This document shows, in pieces, positions 15,870-26,131 of a DNA stretch of 64,000 bases (positions are counted from its first letter, which is position 1; each line of letters begins with the position of its first letter). The stretch is from contig NZ_DFBS01000021.1 of NCBI RefSeq assembly GCF_002366715.1, positions 1 to 64,000 of the forward strand. Direction: 5' to 3'. The notes under the pieces are model-generated. The model was given only the letters and a program-made list of their open reading frames with translations. It made no database searches and had not been told where the DNA came from. A program made the translations under genes and the position numbers. This stretch comes from Halomonas sp. UBA3074. Its GTDB lineage: Bacteria > Pseudomonadota > Gammaproteobacteria > Pseudomonadales > Halomonadaceae.

Positions 15870-18800
15870 CTAGGCTTCGCTATCGCTTTCCGCTAGATCC
15901 ACCAGTTCACGTACCGCCACCGCAAAGAGGGCAAAGCCGCCTTCGCTGCCACCGCGCACCTCTTCAATCAAACGGCACCAGCGGCGATGCAGATCGGCGT
16001 GCTGATCCAACCACTGCGCCACCCGCTCTTGGGTATCGCGGCTTCCCGCATCGAGCTTCAACACGCTGGTAGTCAGCGCCAGCTGCTGGCGTTCGATGTC
16101 GTCGCGGAAGGTTTCCCGCGCCTGGGCCTGCCAGGCATCGCGCACTTCCAACTGGGTTACCTGTTGGATCATCCAGGGAAGTTCCAGACGGCTGCCAATT
16201 TCGTAGAGCACTTCCGCCACTCGCTGCGGTTTCTCGTTGGTCAGGCGCGCTGCCTGGATAATACCCAGCCCGGCATAAAGGCTCGAGGACGCCGCCACGG
16301 TGGAGGCCAGCGCATCCGGCACACCGGCTTCCAGCAACTCATCACGGCGAGTGTTCCAGGCGCTCAGTTCTTCGCCACTGAGCAGCTCACCAATGCCTTC
16401 CTGCAACTGCGCCAGGCGGGGAGCAAAATATTCGATGGTATCTTGCGTAGAGAGCCCTAAATGCTGACGCACGAACCAGCGCGTGGCACGGCGAATCAAG
16501 CGCATCAGATCGAGCATCATCGAATACTGAATGCGGTTGGGCACTTGGTTATCGAGGGCTTCGATTTGCGCCCACAAGCCAGGCAGATTAAAGCTGTCGC
16601 GGGCCACGATATAGGCGCGGGCGATATCGGCGCGCCCGGCGCCGGTGGAGTCCATCAGGCGGCGTACAAAGACGATGCCCATATGATCGACCAGATCGTT
16701 GGCCACCTGGGTTGCGACGATTTCACGCTTCAGACGGTGTTCGTACATTTCGTCTTTAAAGCGCTCCACCAGCACCGAGGGGAACAGCCGTTCCAGATGG
16801 CGATGGATATACTGATCATCGGGCACGTCCGAGGTGATCAAGTCGCCTTTCAGGGTGCTTTTGGCGTAGGAGATCAGTACCGATAGCTCCGGCAGGCGCA
16901 TTCCCTGGTCGTTACTGGCGCGCTCTTTTAGTACGTCATCCGCGGGCAGGAACTCCAGCTCGCGATCGATCTGCCCGTTGGCTTCCAGCTCGCTGATAAA
17001 GCGACGGTAGGGGCCCATCGACTGGTCGGAAAGGATTGCCGATAGATCCAGCGCCTGGCTTTGGCGGTAATTATCCAGAATCACCAGCTCTGACACTTCA
17101 TCGGTCATTTCCGCCAGCAGCTGATTACGCTGCTTATCGGTCATGTCGCCGCGTTTGACCACTTCATCGATCAAGATCTTGATATTGACCTCGTGGTCGG
17201 AGCAGTTCACCCCGCCTGCGTTGTCTATAAAGTCCGTATAGACACGCACGCCTTTGGCAGCGGCTTCCATACGGCCGCGCTGGGTCAAACCAAGGTTACC
17301 GCCCTCACCCACTACTCGGCAGTTCAGGTCGTTACCATTGATACGCAGCGTGTCATTGGCTTTGTCGCCGACATCGGCATCGGTTTCATCGGAGCCTTTC
17401 ACATAGGTACCGATACCGCCGTTCCAGATCAAATCCACTTTGGATTTGAGCATCGCGCGGATCAACTCATTCGACGACAGTCGCTCTTCCTTGATACCAA
17501 ACACCTGCTGCATTTCCGGGGTGATGGCGATTGATTTAGCGCTGCGGCTAAAGATACCGCCCCCCGCAGAAATCAGCTCCTGGCTGTAATCTTCCCAACT
17601 GGAGCGTTGTAATGCGAACAGCCGATTACGCTCGGCAAACGACGCTTCTGCGTCTGGATTGGGATCAACGAAGATGTGCAGATGGTTGAAGGCGCCGACC
17701 AGTTGAATCTTGTCAGACAGCAGCATGCCGTTACCGAACACATCACCGGCCATGTCGCCAATCCCAACCACGCTGAACAGATCGCGCTGGGTGTCCACAT
17801 CCAGATTTTTGAAGTGGCGCTTCACCGATTCCCAGGCACCGCGGGCGGTGATGCCCATTTTCTTGTGGTCGTAGCCGTTGGCACCGCCAGACGCAAAGGC
17901 ATCGCCCAGCCAGTGGCCATACTCAATGGAAATTTCATTGGCGATATCCGAGAAGGTCGCCGTGCCTTTGTCGGCAGCCACGACCAAATAGGCGTCATCT
18001 TCATCATGACGAACGACATTTTCCGGCGGGACCACATCGCTTCCCACCAGATTATCGGTCACGTCTAGCAGTGCACGAATGAAGATTTGGTAACAGGCGA
18101 TGCCCTCTTTCTGAACGACATCGCGGCTGGCGTTTTCCGGCATGCGCTTGCAAACGAAACCGCCTTTCGCACCCACCGGGACGATCACGGCATTTTTTAC
18201 CTGCTGTGCTTTTACCAGGCCCAACACTTCGGTGCGGTAATCCTCAAAGCGATCCGACCAGCGCAAGCCGCCGCGGGCGACTTTGCCACCACGCAGGTGG
18301 ACACCTTCCACGCGCGGGGAGCAGACGAAAATCTCGAACATCGGCCGCGGCTTGGGCATGCCGGTGACTTTGGAGGGTTCGAGCTTGTAAGCGATGTAGT
18401 CTTTAAAGCGTCCGCCTTCGGCGAGCTGGTAATAGTTGGTACGCAGCGTGGCGAGAATCAGCTCCATAAAGCGGCGCAGCAGCTGATCGTCGTTGAGGCT
18501 GGCGACGCCTTCAAGACGCTCGTTCAAGCTGGCGATGCATTCATCCGTGGCATGATCCTGCTGCTCAGGATCGAAGCGCAGACGGAATAACTCGACCAGC
18601 TCACGGGTGATGGCCGGGTAATTAGCCAGCGTCGCGGCAATATAGTCCTGAGACATGCCAAAGCGGATCTGCTTCAAGTAGCGCGCATAGCCGCGCAGCA
18701 TGGCGACTTCACGCCAATCCAACCCAGCGCCGATAATCAGGCGGTTGAAGGCATCGTTGTCGGCTTCGCCGGACCAGATCCGCTTGAACGCTTCGGTAAA

Positions 18801-20693
18801 CACGTCGCGCATATCGCCCAGGCTGACATCTGCACCGCTGTGCTCTAGCTCAAAATCGTGAATCCAGTACCGTTGTTCAGGGGCGTTGATATCGTAAGGC
18901 CGCTCGCCAATCACGCGCAGGCCGAGGTTTTCCATCATCGGCAGCACATCAGAGAGCGGAATTTGCGATTCGCGATGGAACAGCTTCAGGTTAACGCCTC
19001 CACCCTGCTCTTCCAGCGGGCGATAGAGCGACAGCGATAAATCGTCGCCGTTGTTCAGGGTCAAGAGGTGCTGGACATCGAACACGGCGGTGCGTGCCGA
19101 GAAGTCTTCCCGGTAGCTGGCTGAGAATGCTTCGCGGAAGTGATCCATGAGGTTGTTGGCACGCTCTTCGCCAAAACCTTCGATCATGGCGTTCTGTAGC
19201 TCGTCGCGCCAGCTACGCGCCAGCCGCGCTACCTTGCTCTCAAGACGCTTGAGGTCGTAATCACTGGGTGCATCGCCGTTGAAACGAAGAATCAGCTGAA
19301 TACGCGCCAGTACCGACTCGGATAAGTAGGTATTGAAGTCGCCAAAGTGGGCATCCAGCTCATCGCATAATACGTTCTGAATTCGCTGACGCAGGTCCGT
19401 CGAGAATACGTCGCGGGGCACAAACACCAAGCAGGAGTAAAACTTACCGCTGATATCCGCGCGGATAAACAGCCGCACCTGGCGGCGCTCGCGAATATTG
19501 AGAATGCCCAGGGAAGTGCTCGCCAACGATTCAGTGTCGATTTGGAACAAGTCATCGCGGGGGTAGACTTCCAACACCTGGAGCAACTGCTTGCCGTTAT
19601 GGCCCTGGGGGTTGAACCCGGCAATATCCATTACCGCTTTTAGCTTACGGCGCAGCAGCGGAATATTACGCGGTGATTCGTTATAAACCGTTGAGGTGAA
19701 CAGACCAAAGAAGCGCCGTTCACCGATCACGTTGCCGTCATCATCGTAGCGATCAACGGTGATGTAGTCTGGGTACGTAGGACGATGCACCCGTGAGTGG
19801 TGGGCACTCTTGGCAAACGAGAGCAGTTGCGGCACCAACACATAGTCGTTGTGCTCGTCGACGCCCTCTTCGGTGCGAATACGCTCACAGTAGCGCGGTT
19901 GATCCAGGCGGAAAACGCCCAGGACGCTATCGGCATCGCGCTTCAATTCGCCGCTTTCGAGCAGATACTCGTCGTAACCCAAGAAGGTGAAATTATCTTT
20001 CAACAGCCACTCTAGAAAGGCAATCGCCTCTTCGTGGTCATCAGGGTCGATCTGCGGCGGGCAGTTCTTTTCCAGTTCTTGAATCGAGGCCGTGATTTGC
20101 GAGCACATAGCGTCGTAATCACCCACGGCGGTGCGCACATCGCGCAGCACGTCGTTGAGATTGCTTTCGATTTTTTCAAGCAACGCTTCATCGGTGTGGC
20201 GGTCGACCTCGATGACAATCAACGACTCGCGTGCGTCAGGCGCGTTCTCATCGCGTGGTGAGGTCTGGGTCTGTAACTGATGGCGGTCGTCTCGGGCGAC
20301 GGCCAGTACTGCGTTTTGAATCGCGTGGACCGTCAAGCCACGGCGGTTGAGCTCGATACGCACCGAGTCGACCAAAAACGGCATATCTTCATGCAGCACG
20401 GCGACAAAAGTATGCGTTGACTGCCAGCCATGCTCTTCAAAATCCGGATTAAAGACGCGCACCTTGGGGCTTTTGGGATCATGGTGTTGCAAAAACTGCC
20501 AGATCGAAAGCGTTGCCCCGTACAGGTCGTCCAGGCGACGATCGACGAGATCTTCCACCGGCACGGTGGCGTAAAAGTGTCGAGCAAAGGCGTCAATGGT
20601 CGCGGCTCGCGCAGGCTCCAGGCGCGCATATAGTCGCTCCTGCAACTGCTTTAAAAGATCCTGACGACTCTCTTCAATCGCAACGTAGTGCAT
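15870..20693 (-). CDS. gdhB: NAD-specific glutamate dehydrogenase, large GDH-180 type
   Basis: Giant catabolic enzyme (1607 aa) converting glutamate to 2-oxoglutarate and ammonia with NAD. The length and sequence fit the ~180-kDa class known from Streptomyces and Pseudomonas GdhB. The first ~700 residues are regulatory (ACT-like segments). The catalytic GDH core begins near residue 800 with GGLRWSDRFEDYRTEVLGL and the lysine-bearing VGAKGGFVCKR near 841. The C-terminal ~500 residues form the family-specific domain, including the EGGNLGLTQRGR stretch. It ends in an acidic tail. It is monocistronic, between trmA (171-base gap) and a strong terminator. Confidence 0.95.
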   Translation of the reverse strand: MHYVAIEESRQDLLKQLQERLYARLEPARAATIDAFARHFYATVPVEDLVDRRLDDLYGATLSIWQFLQHHDPKSPKVRVFNPDFEEHGWQSTHTFVAVLHEDMPFLVDSVRIELNRRGLTVHAIQNAVLAVARDDRHQLQTQTSPRDENAPDARESLIVIEVDRHTDEALLEKIESNLNDVLRDVRTAVGDYDAMCSQITASIQELEKNCPPQIDPDDHEEAIAFLEWLLKDNFTFLGYDEYLLESGELKRDADSVLGVFRLDQPRYCERIRTEEGVDEHNDYVLVPQLLSFAKSAHHSRVHRPTYPDYITVDRYDDDGNVIGERRFFGLFTSTVYNESPRNIPLLRRKLKAVMDIAGFNPQGHNGKQLLQVLEVYPRDDLFQIDTESLASTSLGILNIRERRQVRLFIRADISGKFYSCLVFVPRDVFSTDLRQRIQNVLCDELDAHFGDFNTYLSESVLARIQLILRFNGDAPSDYDLKRLESKVARLARSWRDELQNAMIEGFGEERANNLMDHFREAFSASYREDFSARTAVFDVQHLLTLNNGDDLSLSLYRPLEEQGGGVNLKLFHRESQIPLSDVLPMMENLGLRVIGERPYDINAPEQRYWIHDFELEHSGADVSLGDMRDVFTEAFKRIWSGEADNDAFNRLIIGAGLDWREVAMLRGYARYLKQIRFGMSQDYIAATLANYPAITRELVELFRLRFDPEQQDHATDECIASLNERLEGVASLNDDQLLRRFMELILATLRTNYYQLAEGGRFKDYIAYKLEPSKVTGMPKPRPMFEIFVCSPRVEGVHLRGGKVARGGLRWSDRFEDYRTEVLGLVKAQQVKNAVIVPVGAKGGFVCKRMPENASRDVVQKEGIACYQIFIRALLDVTDNLVGSDVVPPENVVRHDEDDAYLVVAADKGTATFSDIANEISIEYGHWLGDAFASGGANGYDHKKMGITARGAWESVKRHFKNLDVDTQRDLFSVVGIGDMAGDVFGNGMLLSDKIQLVGAFNHLHIFVDPNPDAEASFAERNRLFALQRSSWEDYSQELISAGGGIFSRSAKSIAITPEMQQVFGIKEERLSSNELIRAMLKSKVDLIWNGGIGTYVKGSDETDADVGDKANDTLRINGNDLNCRVVGEGGNLGLTQRGRMEAAAKGVRVYTDFIDNAGGVNCSDHEVNIKILIDEVVKRGDMTDKQRNQLLAEMTDEVSELVILDNYRQSQALDLSAILSDQSMGPYRRFISELEANGQIDRELEFLPADDVLKERASNDQGMRLPELSVLISYAKSTLKGDLITSDVPDDQYIHRHLERLFPSVLVERFKDEMYEHRLKREIVATQVANDLVDHMGIVFVRRLMDSTGAGRADIARAYIVARDSFNLPGLWAQIEALDNQVPNRIQYSMMLDLMRLIRRATRWFVRQHLGLSTQDTIEYFAPRLAQLQEGIGELLSGEELSAWNTRRDELLEAGVPDALASTVAASSSLYAGLGIIQAARLTNEKPQRVAEVLYEIGSRLELPWMIQQVTQLEVRDAWQAQARETFRDDIERQQLALTTSVLKLDAGSRDTQERVAQWLDQHADLHRRWCRLIEEVRGGSEGGFALFAVAVRELVDLAESDSEA

Positions 20694-20864
20694 CCATCAC
20701 CTCGACTGCCTAGGCCATTGATCGGCCAAAAAACGAAGGACAATAGGCCTTTAGGCCAACATAGCGTCTAGCTTACGCTACCTATCGTCGCGTCCCTAAT
20801 CACATGACATGTTGTTCATGGCGCATACCGTTTACGCATTAGGGCGTTAGCACATCTAACCTAA

Positions 20865-21986
20865 TTAACTATCCCGCCGCGTTAACAATACCCCGCACTC
20901 ACAGTGGTCGGTAAACGGGAACTGGTCAAACAGCGCAAACCGCTCAATGCGGTGAGTAGTGGTCAGTATGGTCAAGTTTTCAGCCAATGTGGCCGGGTTG
21001 CATGAAATATAGACGATCTGCGCGTACTCGCTGAGCTGTTCGCAGCTCTGCTCATCCAGCCCGGCGCGGGGCGGGTCGACCAGGACGGTGGAAAAGTCAT
21101 AATCATTCAGCCCCATTTCCGCCACGCGACGCCCGGCTTTTTCGCCCTTCAGCGCTTGGGAAAACTCTTCTGCCGACATGCGACCAATCTGCGCATTGGT
21201 GACGCCATTGGCCTCCAGATTGACGTTAGCACTGGCGACCGAGGTGCGGGAAATTTCGGTAGCGAGGACGCGGCGGAAGTTCTCGGCGAGGGCAATGGTG
21301 AAATTACCGTTTCCACAGTAGAGCTCGACCAGATCTTTCTTTGCATCGCCCTCTGACAGGCCAACGGTGACTTCACGCGCCCAACTGAGCATTTTCTGGC
21401 AGATATGCGCATTGGGCTGGGTGAAGCTGTTTTCCACCTGCTGATAGTGCAACGTGCGGCCATCTACCTCTAGGCGCTCCCAGACGTGATCCCGGGTCAG
21501 CACGATGCGCTGCTTGCGGGAGCGGCCAATGATCATGATGCCGAGCTCAGCTTCTAGCGCGCGCGCTTCGCGTTCCCACTCGTCACCTAAGGGGCGGTGA
21601 TAAATCAGCGTGACCAGCGCTTCGCCAGAGAGCGTGGTTAAAAACTCCACCTGAAACAGTTTGCGGCGCAGCTCGTTAGACGCGAGACAGGCCTCACGCA
21701 GCTGCGGCATGAGTTGATTGATTCGCTCGCTGGCCACGGCGTACTGATCCAGCCGAATGACGCGCTTATTTTTTGGGTTCTCAGGATCGACCTCAAACAT
21801 GGCGTAGAAGAGATCGTTCTCTTCATGCCAAATACGAAATTCACAGCGCTGGCGATAGTAGCCCGGCGGTGATTCAAACACCTCTAGTGCCGGTGGCTGG
21901 AAAGTCGCAAAGGTGGTCTCAAGATAGTCGCGCTTGGCGGCTAGCTGCTCGGCATAACGTTCAGGTTCTACGACGGGGATAGCCAA
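20865..21986 (-). CDS. trmA: tRNA (uracil-54-C5)-methyltransferase
   Basis: Makes ribothymidine at position 54 of tRNAs (and a tmRNA U) using SAM. At 373 aa it lacks the TRAM domain and iron-sulfur cluster of RumA-type enzymes, which supports TrmA. The SAM motif is ELYCGNGNFT (221-230), with DPPRAGLD at 304-311. The nucleophile is C329 (YISCNPATL) and the base E363 in HCECGVLL. It lies 90 bases downstream of the murI gene on the same strand and may be co-transcribed with it. Confidence 0.95.
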   Translation of the reverse strand: MAIPVVEPERYAEQLAAKRDYLETTFATFQPPALEVFESPPGYYRQRCEFRIWHEENDLFYAMFEVDPENPKNKRVIRLDQYAVASERINQLMPQLREACLASNELRRKLFQVEFLTTLSGEALVTLIYHRPLGDEWEREARALEAELGIMIIGRSRKQRIVLTRDHVWERLEVDGRTLHYQQVENSFTQPNAHICQKMLSWAREVTVGLSEGDAKKDLVELYCGNGNFTIALAENFRRVLATEISRTSVASANVNLEANGVTNAQIGRMSAEEFSQALKGEKAGRRVAEMGLNDYDFSTVLVDPPRAGLDEQSCEQLSEYAQIVYISCNPATLAENLTILTTTHRIERFALFDQFPFTDHCECGVLLTRRDS

Positions 21987-22077
21987 GGCTGCTCCTCTTG
22001 AATAAATTCAGACATAGGGTTTCAAAATAGGACTTCAAAACAGGGCTTCGAAAACAGTCGCGGGGAAACAGGGCGCA

Positions 22078-22875
22078 TCAACTCACGGCCAATAGCTGCG
22101 GGGCATTAAATCCATAGCGCGCTAAACCAGCGGTTAGGTTTACCGCAGGCGCCGTGGTCCAGCAGCGGCCATCGTGGTGTTCACTGGCGAGCGCATCCAC
22201 CACTTGAGCCACCCGCCGCGCGATCGCATCACCAGAATCAATCCAGTGCAAAGGCGCGGGAGCAAGCTCGCTCAACCACGGTTTAAGCAACGGAAAATGA
22301 GTACACCCGAGCACCACGGTATCCAACGGGGGAGACGCGGCTGGCGATGTGACGGCGTGCCATAACGGCGCCAATGCCGCCTGCATACGTGCCACATCGG
22401 GCGTGATGCCCGCCAAATAGGCCTCGGCTTCCACCACCAAGGCATCGGCGGCAACGCGGGTAATGACGCAGTCACTGGCAAAGCTATCGATCAAGCGCTG
22501 GGTATAAGGCCGCCCCACGGTGGCCGTGGTGGCCAATAAGCCGATGTGGCGCGTTTGGCTCATGGCGGCAGCAGGCTTGATAGCAGGCACGGTACCTACC
22601 ACGGGAATCGTCAACTGTTGGCGTAGTTGCTCTAACGCCAGTGTGCTGGCAGTGTTACAGGCCACCACCAGCACGCTAGCCTGGCAAGCCGCTACCGCGG
22701 CTTTACAGACTGACACGATGCGCTCGGTTAGGGCGGCGTCTTCGCGTAGCCCATACGGCAGCCAGGCATTATCGCAGGCGTAGCACATCGCTGCATCGAG
22801 GTAATGTTGGCGCAGCGAATGCGCTACCGACAGGCCGCCGACACCGGAATCAAAAATTAACACGGGGCCTTTCAT
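22078..22875 (-). CDS. murI: Glutamate racemase
   Basis: Supplies D-glutamate for peptidoglycan. With the ATG at 22875 it is 265 aa; this start is preferred to one ten codons upstream because AAGAGAG precedes it at proper spacing and the family begins with the DSGVGG strand. The catalytic cysteines are C73 (VVACNTAS) and C191 (LGCTHFPLL), with the substrate motif FDSGVGGLS near the start. Downstream on the same strand is trmA. MurI genes often sit by unrelated housekeeping genes, so context adds little. Confidence 0.94.
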   Translation of the reverse strand: MKGPVLIFDSGVGGLSVAHSLRQHYLDAAMCYACDNAWLPYGLREDAALTERIVSVCKAAVAACQASVLVVACNTASTLALEQLRQQLTIPVVGTVPAIKPAAAMSQTRHIGLLATTATVGRPYTQRLIDSFASDCVITRVAADALVVEAEAYLAGITPDVARMQAALAPLWHAVTSPAASPPLDTVVLGCTHFPLLKPWLSELAPAPLHWIDSGDAIARRVAQVVDALASEHHDGRCWTTAPAVNLTAGLARYGFNAPQLLAVS

Positions 22876-23025
22876 GACTCTCTTTGCATCACTATCCTGC
22901 TTCATTCCTCAGCGCCGAGCTGGTCGAAGGTTAAACGATTGCCCACTAAAAACGGGGCTGCCAGTTTAGCATGCCCCGCCTGTTAATTTGTTGCTCGTCG
23001 ACACAGGTTAATGCCGTTTTGGTGG

Positions 23026-23571
23026 CTACACCGCAGGCACATCCGCCCCGCAAAGCTCTGCATAGAGCTCAGGGTAGGCTTGCTGCAGGCGCTCTAGCTC
23101 CTGTTCAGCGCCAGCAGGAAGCGCTGCCCGCAACTCCTCCATATCTTCCTGGCTAAAGTGCTCATCGATCAGGGGGAACAGGCCCTCGCGTTCGTGACGC
23201 AGGTAGGCTCTGTGCGCCTCTAAATAGTCTTTGAGGTCTTCGGCAAAGCGATCCATTGGCATGACGTTGTCCATCAGGATCATGTCGATATCGCTGGAGA
23301 GACGCTGCAAGCGGGGTTTTAACTCACGATACTCATTGGCCATCTTCTCGGTCAGCGCACCGTTGTCGGGCGCTTTGGACTGAAGTCGCTCAACGCACAC
23401 CCTTTCCAGTGGGGTGGCAAAACCATCCATGTAGGAGAGGATATAATCGACCACTTCGCGCATGAGCTTGAAATTGGGCCGCTCTCCCTGGACCAACGTT
23501 TTTTGCTTCAGCTGCAGCACATGAAGCATACGGGCCATATTGGCATGATCTAGACGCAGTTGGTTTAGCAT
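23026..23571 (-). CDS. Hemerythrin-like four-helix protein with incomplete metal site
   Basis: 181 aa, all helical, with the layout of HHE/hemerythrin cation-binding proteins. H9 (LRLDHAN), and H120, H126 and E128 near the end (AHRAYLRHEREGLFPL), match family ligands. However, the usual HHPKE of helix B reads FATPLE (51-56; the Glu is kept, the His lost), and the usual Glu-His of helix C is Glu-Tyr (E80-Y81). A normal di-iron oxygen- or NO-binding site therefore looks unlikely. It is monocistronic, divergent from rarA with a 238-base gap. Function unknown. Confidence 0.8.
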   Translation of the reverse strand: MLNQLRLDHANMARMLHVLQLKQKTLVQGERPNFKLMREVVDYILSYMDGFATPLERVCVERLQSKAPDNGALTEKMANEYRELKPRLQRLSSDIDMILMDNVMPMDRFAEDLKDYLEAHRAYLRHEREGLFPLIDEHFSQEDMEELRAALPAGAEQELERLQQAYPELYAELCGADVPAV

Positions 23572-23809
23572 GGAGCCGTCTCCTTTATCGTGTCATGCCT
23601 GCCGTCACGCTAAGCGCTAACGGCACGCAATCATAGGGGCATAGCAACTAACTAACAGGGGTTATCATTAACAATGCCTCTATGGCGCTATCCTAGCAAG
23701 TGCATCTTTCTGTTAGGTTACGCCAAAGGTAGTTCGACAAGCCGCGCTTTACCACAGACACTTGTTGCTAATAAGTAGTTCTACGTGACGAATGACAACG
23801 GAAGTTTCC

Positions 23810-25144
23810 ATGGATCTTTTTGATAGCGCCCACGCAGCACCTTCTGAAGACGCCCCGCTCGCCTTTCGCATGCGCCCACGCCAGCTGGACGATTATGTGG
23901 GGCAGCAGGCGTTAGTGGGGCCAGACAAGCCGCTACGCCGGATGGCGGAATCAGGCATCGTGCGGTCGATGATTTTGTGGGGGCCGCCGGGCGTGGGTAA
24001 AACCACGCTGGCGGAGCTTTTGGCGCGAGCTTCCGACGCCCATTTGGAGCACCTTAGCGCGGTGATGGCCGGGGTAAAAGAGATTCGTGCCGTGGTGGAG
24101 CGGGCTCAACAAATGTCATCGACGGTGATTCTTTTCCTGGATGAGATTCACCGCCTCAACAAGAGCCAGCAGGATGCCCTGCTTCCTCACGTGGAGTCGG
24201 GCCTGCTGACGCTGATTGGCGCCACCACCGAAAACCCTTCGTTCGAGGTCAACTCGGCGCTGCTCTCGCGCGCGCGGGTTTATGTGTTGAAATCACTGAC
24301 CCAAGAGGAGCTCATCACGGTAATGCGCCAAGCGCTCAACGACGTGGATCGCGGCCTCGGCAAACGCGATATTGCCGTCGATGACGAGGTGTTGAGCGCG
24401 CTAGCCCACGCCAGCGCAGGCGATGCCCGTCGGGCGCTGGGGCTTTTGGAAACGGCGTGTGATTTCGCCACCCAGGAAGCGGGCCGCGAAGTGCTCCATA
24501 AGGACGTACTGGCAGATGTGATCGGCCACCAGGCCAGCGCCTTCGATAAGCAGGGCGACGCTTACTACGACCTGCTCTCGGCCATCCACAAATCCATCCG
24601 CTCTTCACGGCCTGATTCGGCACTGCTGTATATGGCGCGCTTCATGCAGGGTGGCGGCGACCCGCTGGACGTGGTGCGCCGATTGACGGCCATTGCCTCA
24701 GAGGATGTCGGCAATGCCGACCCGCGCGCCCTGCCGCTGGTCATCGCCGCCTGGGACGCCTACCTGCGCCTGGGAGATTACGAAGGCCAGCGAGCGATTG
24801 CCCATGCAGCCATTCATTTGGCGGTGGCGCCTAAAAGCAACCGCATTGATCGCGCTTGGAGTGCGGCCAAGCAGTATGTAAGTCAGCAGCCTCAAGTGGA
24901 AGTGCCGACCTATCTGCGCAACGCCCCCACCAAACTGATGGAGCAGCTGGGCCATGGTGAAGGCTATCGCTATGCTCACAACGAGCCCGACGGCTACCCG
25001 GCAGGTAGCGCCCACGATTGCTGGCCTGACGAGCTACCGAAAGCCACGTTCTTCAAACCCAGCCCTTTCGGTCAGGAGAAACGCTTTGGCGAAATCATGG
25101 CGTGGCGGGAAAATCAGGACCAGGAAGCAGATCAGGCACCCTAA
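23810..25144 (+). CDS. rarA: Replication-associated recombination protein A (MgsA/RarA)
   Basis: Clamp-loader-like AAA+ ATPase (444 aa) acting at stalled replication forks. The N-terminal MDLFD segment resembles the SSB-interacting start of RarA. Walker A is GPPGVGKT (58-65) and Walker B is LFLDEIHR. The C-terminal half holds the tetramerisation domain, with PEVPTYL-like VEVPTYLRNAPTKLM and the conserved HNEPDGY segment. The ATG at 23810 is chosen over one six codons upstream because GGAAG lies 6 bases before it. From memory it neighbours lolA and ftsK in pseudomonads as well, where serS follows; here lolA is convergent. Confidence 0.93.
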   Translation: MDLFDSAHAAPSEDAPLAFRMRPRQLDDYVGQQALVGPDKPLRRMAESGIVRSMILWGPPGVGKTTLAELLARASDAHLEHLSAVMAGVKEIRAVVERAQQMSSTVILFLDEIHRLNKSQQDALLPHVESGLLTLIGATTENPSFEVNSALLSRARVYVLKSLTQEELITVMRQALNDVDRGLGKRDIAVDDEVLSALAHASAGDARRALGLLETACDFATQEAGREVLHKDVLADVIGHQASAFDKQGDAYYDLLSAIHKSIRSSRPDSALLYMARFMQGGGDPLDVVRRLTAIASEDVGNADPRALPLVIAAWDAYLRLGDYEGQRAIAHAAIHLAVAPKSNRIDRAWSAAKQYVSQQPQVEVPTYLRNAPTKLMEQLGHGEGYRYAHNEPDGYPAGSAHDCWPDELPKATFFKPSPFGQEKRFGEIMAWRENQDQEADQAP

Positions 25145-25218
25145 GGCGCCTGATGGTTATTGCCTAACACCCAATCTCTATCTTACCGCTGACTATCTTC
25201 CTCGGTGCTTTGATTACT

Positions 25219-25304
25219 GCTGATCGCGCAATGAATTGCGCTCCTACAACACCCTGTGCCTGCACCCAGCCAATGTAGGAGCCCGACTTGTCGGGCGATC
25301 AGGC
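25219..25304. repeat. REP-type inverted repeat pair between rarA and lolA
   Basis: Two facing copies of a short palindromic unit. On the right TGTAGGAGCCCGACTTGTCGGGCGATCAG (given here in two parts: TGTAGGAGCCCGACTT at 25274-25289 and GTCGGGCGATCAG at 25290-25302); on the left its degenerate inverse CTGATCGCGCAATGAATTG then CGCTCCTACA (25220-25248). GTAGGAGC-core REPs of this kind are common in pseudomonads and halomonads, usually between convergent genes as here. Confidence 0.75.
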
Positions 25305-25358
25305 TATCTAGAAGCAATGACTCTCGCCACCCCGATCAATCTGCTGATAGCTTCTTCG

Positions 25359-26024
25359 TTAAAGCTCTTCGCGGATCACATCGGTGCCTTCAGGAATCTC
25401 GAAGTCGAACATGTCCGAGGCGATCTCGCCATTGAGAGTGATATCGCTAAAGGTAATCGCGGTGCGCTGGCCGGTGCTGTCCATCATCCAGAGCTCAGTT
25501 AGCGTGTCGGCCTCGAATACCATGCTCAACTCTTCGAACAGCGTGTCGGCAGAGATAGGCACCAGGGTAAACACATCGTCTCCCCCGTCCTGCTCGTAGA
25601 ACACTTCATAGCTTTCGGTTAAATCGTCCACACTTCCCGATAGCAGCAACGCGGGGGTATGGGTGACGCGATCATCCATTTCCTGAACGGTGACTTGCTC
25701 AAGATCAGGATCATACATGTAGACATCGTCGCCATCGGAAACCACGGTTTGCGAGTATGGCGCTTCTACTTCCCAGCGCAGCATACCCGGGCGTGACAAC
25801 CACATCTCGCCGCGAGCGCTCTGTAGGCGCTCGCCGCTGCCATCGAGAATCTGCTGGTCAAACGACGCCTGATAACGCTCGAGTGGATCCAGCCGTTCGG
25901 TCAAACGCTCGGCTGCATCATCCGCCCATGCGGGGGCACCGAAGGTTAGACCCAAGGCGCTTGCTGCCAATGCCAGGGGTGAAGCGCCCAGCGATGAAGT
26001 TCGTTTTGATTGCGTATCGCGCAT
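25359..26024 (-). CDS. lolA: Outer-membrane lipoprotein carrier protein LolA
   Basis: Periplasmic chaperone (221 aa precursor) that ferries lipoproteins from LolCDE to LolB. There is a signal peptide with a predicted cut after Ala34 (AWA-DD). The mature part matches LolA: SFDQQILDGSGERLQSARG, MWLSRPGMLRWEVEAPY and SDGDDVYMYDPDLEQVT. It is convergent with rarA and lies 171 bases downstream of ftsK, from which a hairpin separates it. From recall, the ftsK-lolA-rarA order is conserved widely in gammaproteobacteria. Confidence 0.94.
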   Translation of the reverse strand: MRDTQSKRTSSLGASPLALAASALGLTFGAPAWADDAAERLTERLDPLERYQASFDQQILDGSGERLQSARGEMWLSRPGMLRWEVEAPYSQTVVSDGDDVYMYDPDLEQVTVQEMDDRVTHTPALLLSGSVDDLTESYEVFYEQDGGDDVFTLVPISADTLFEELSMVFEADTLTELWMMDSTGQRTAITFSDITLNGEIASDMFDFEIPEGTDVIREEL

Positions 26025-26131
26025 GTGATCTCCCTAGGCAACCGTTGCTAACGAATGGTTGCTCAAATCGGTTGCTCAAAAATCAAGCAGTGAGGTCGGT
26101 GTAACCGTCCATGTGTTGTTAAGACGTGAAA

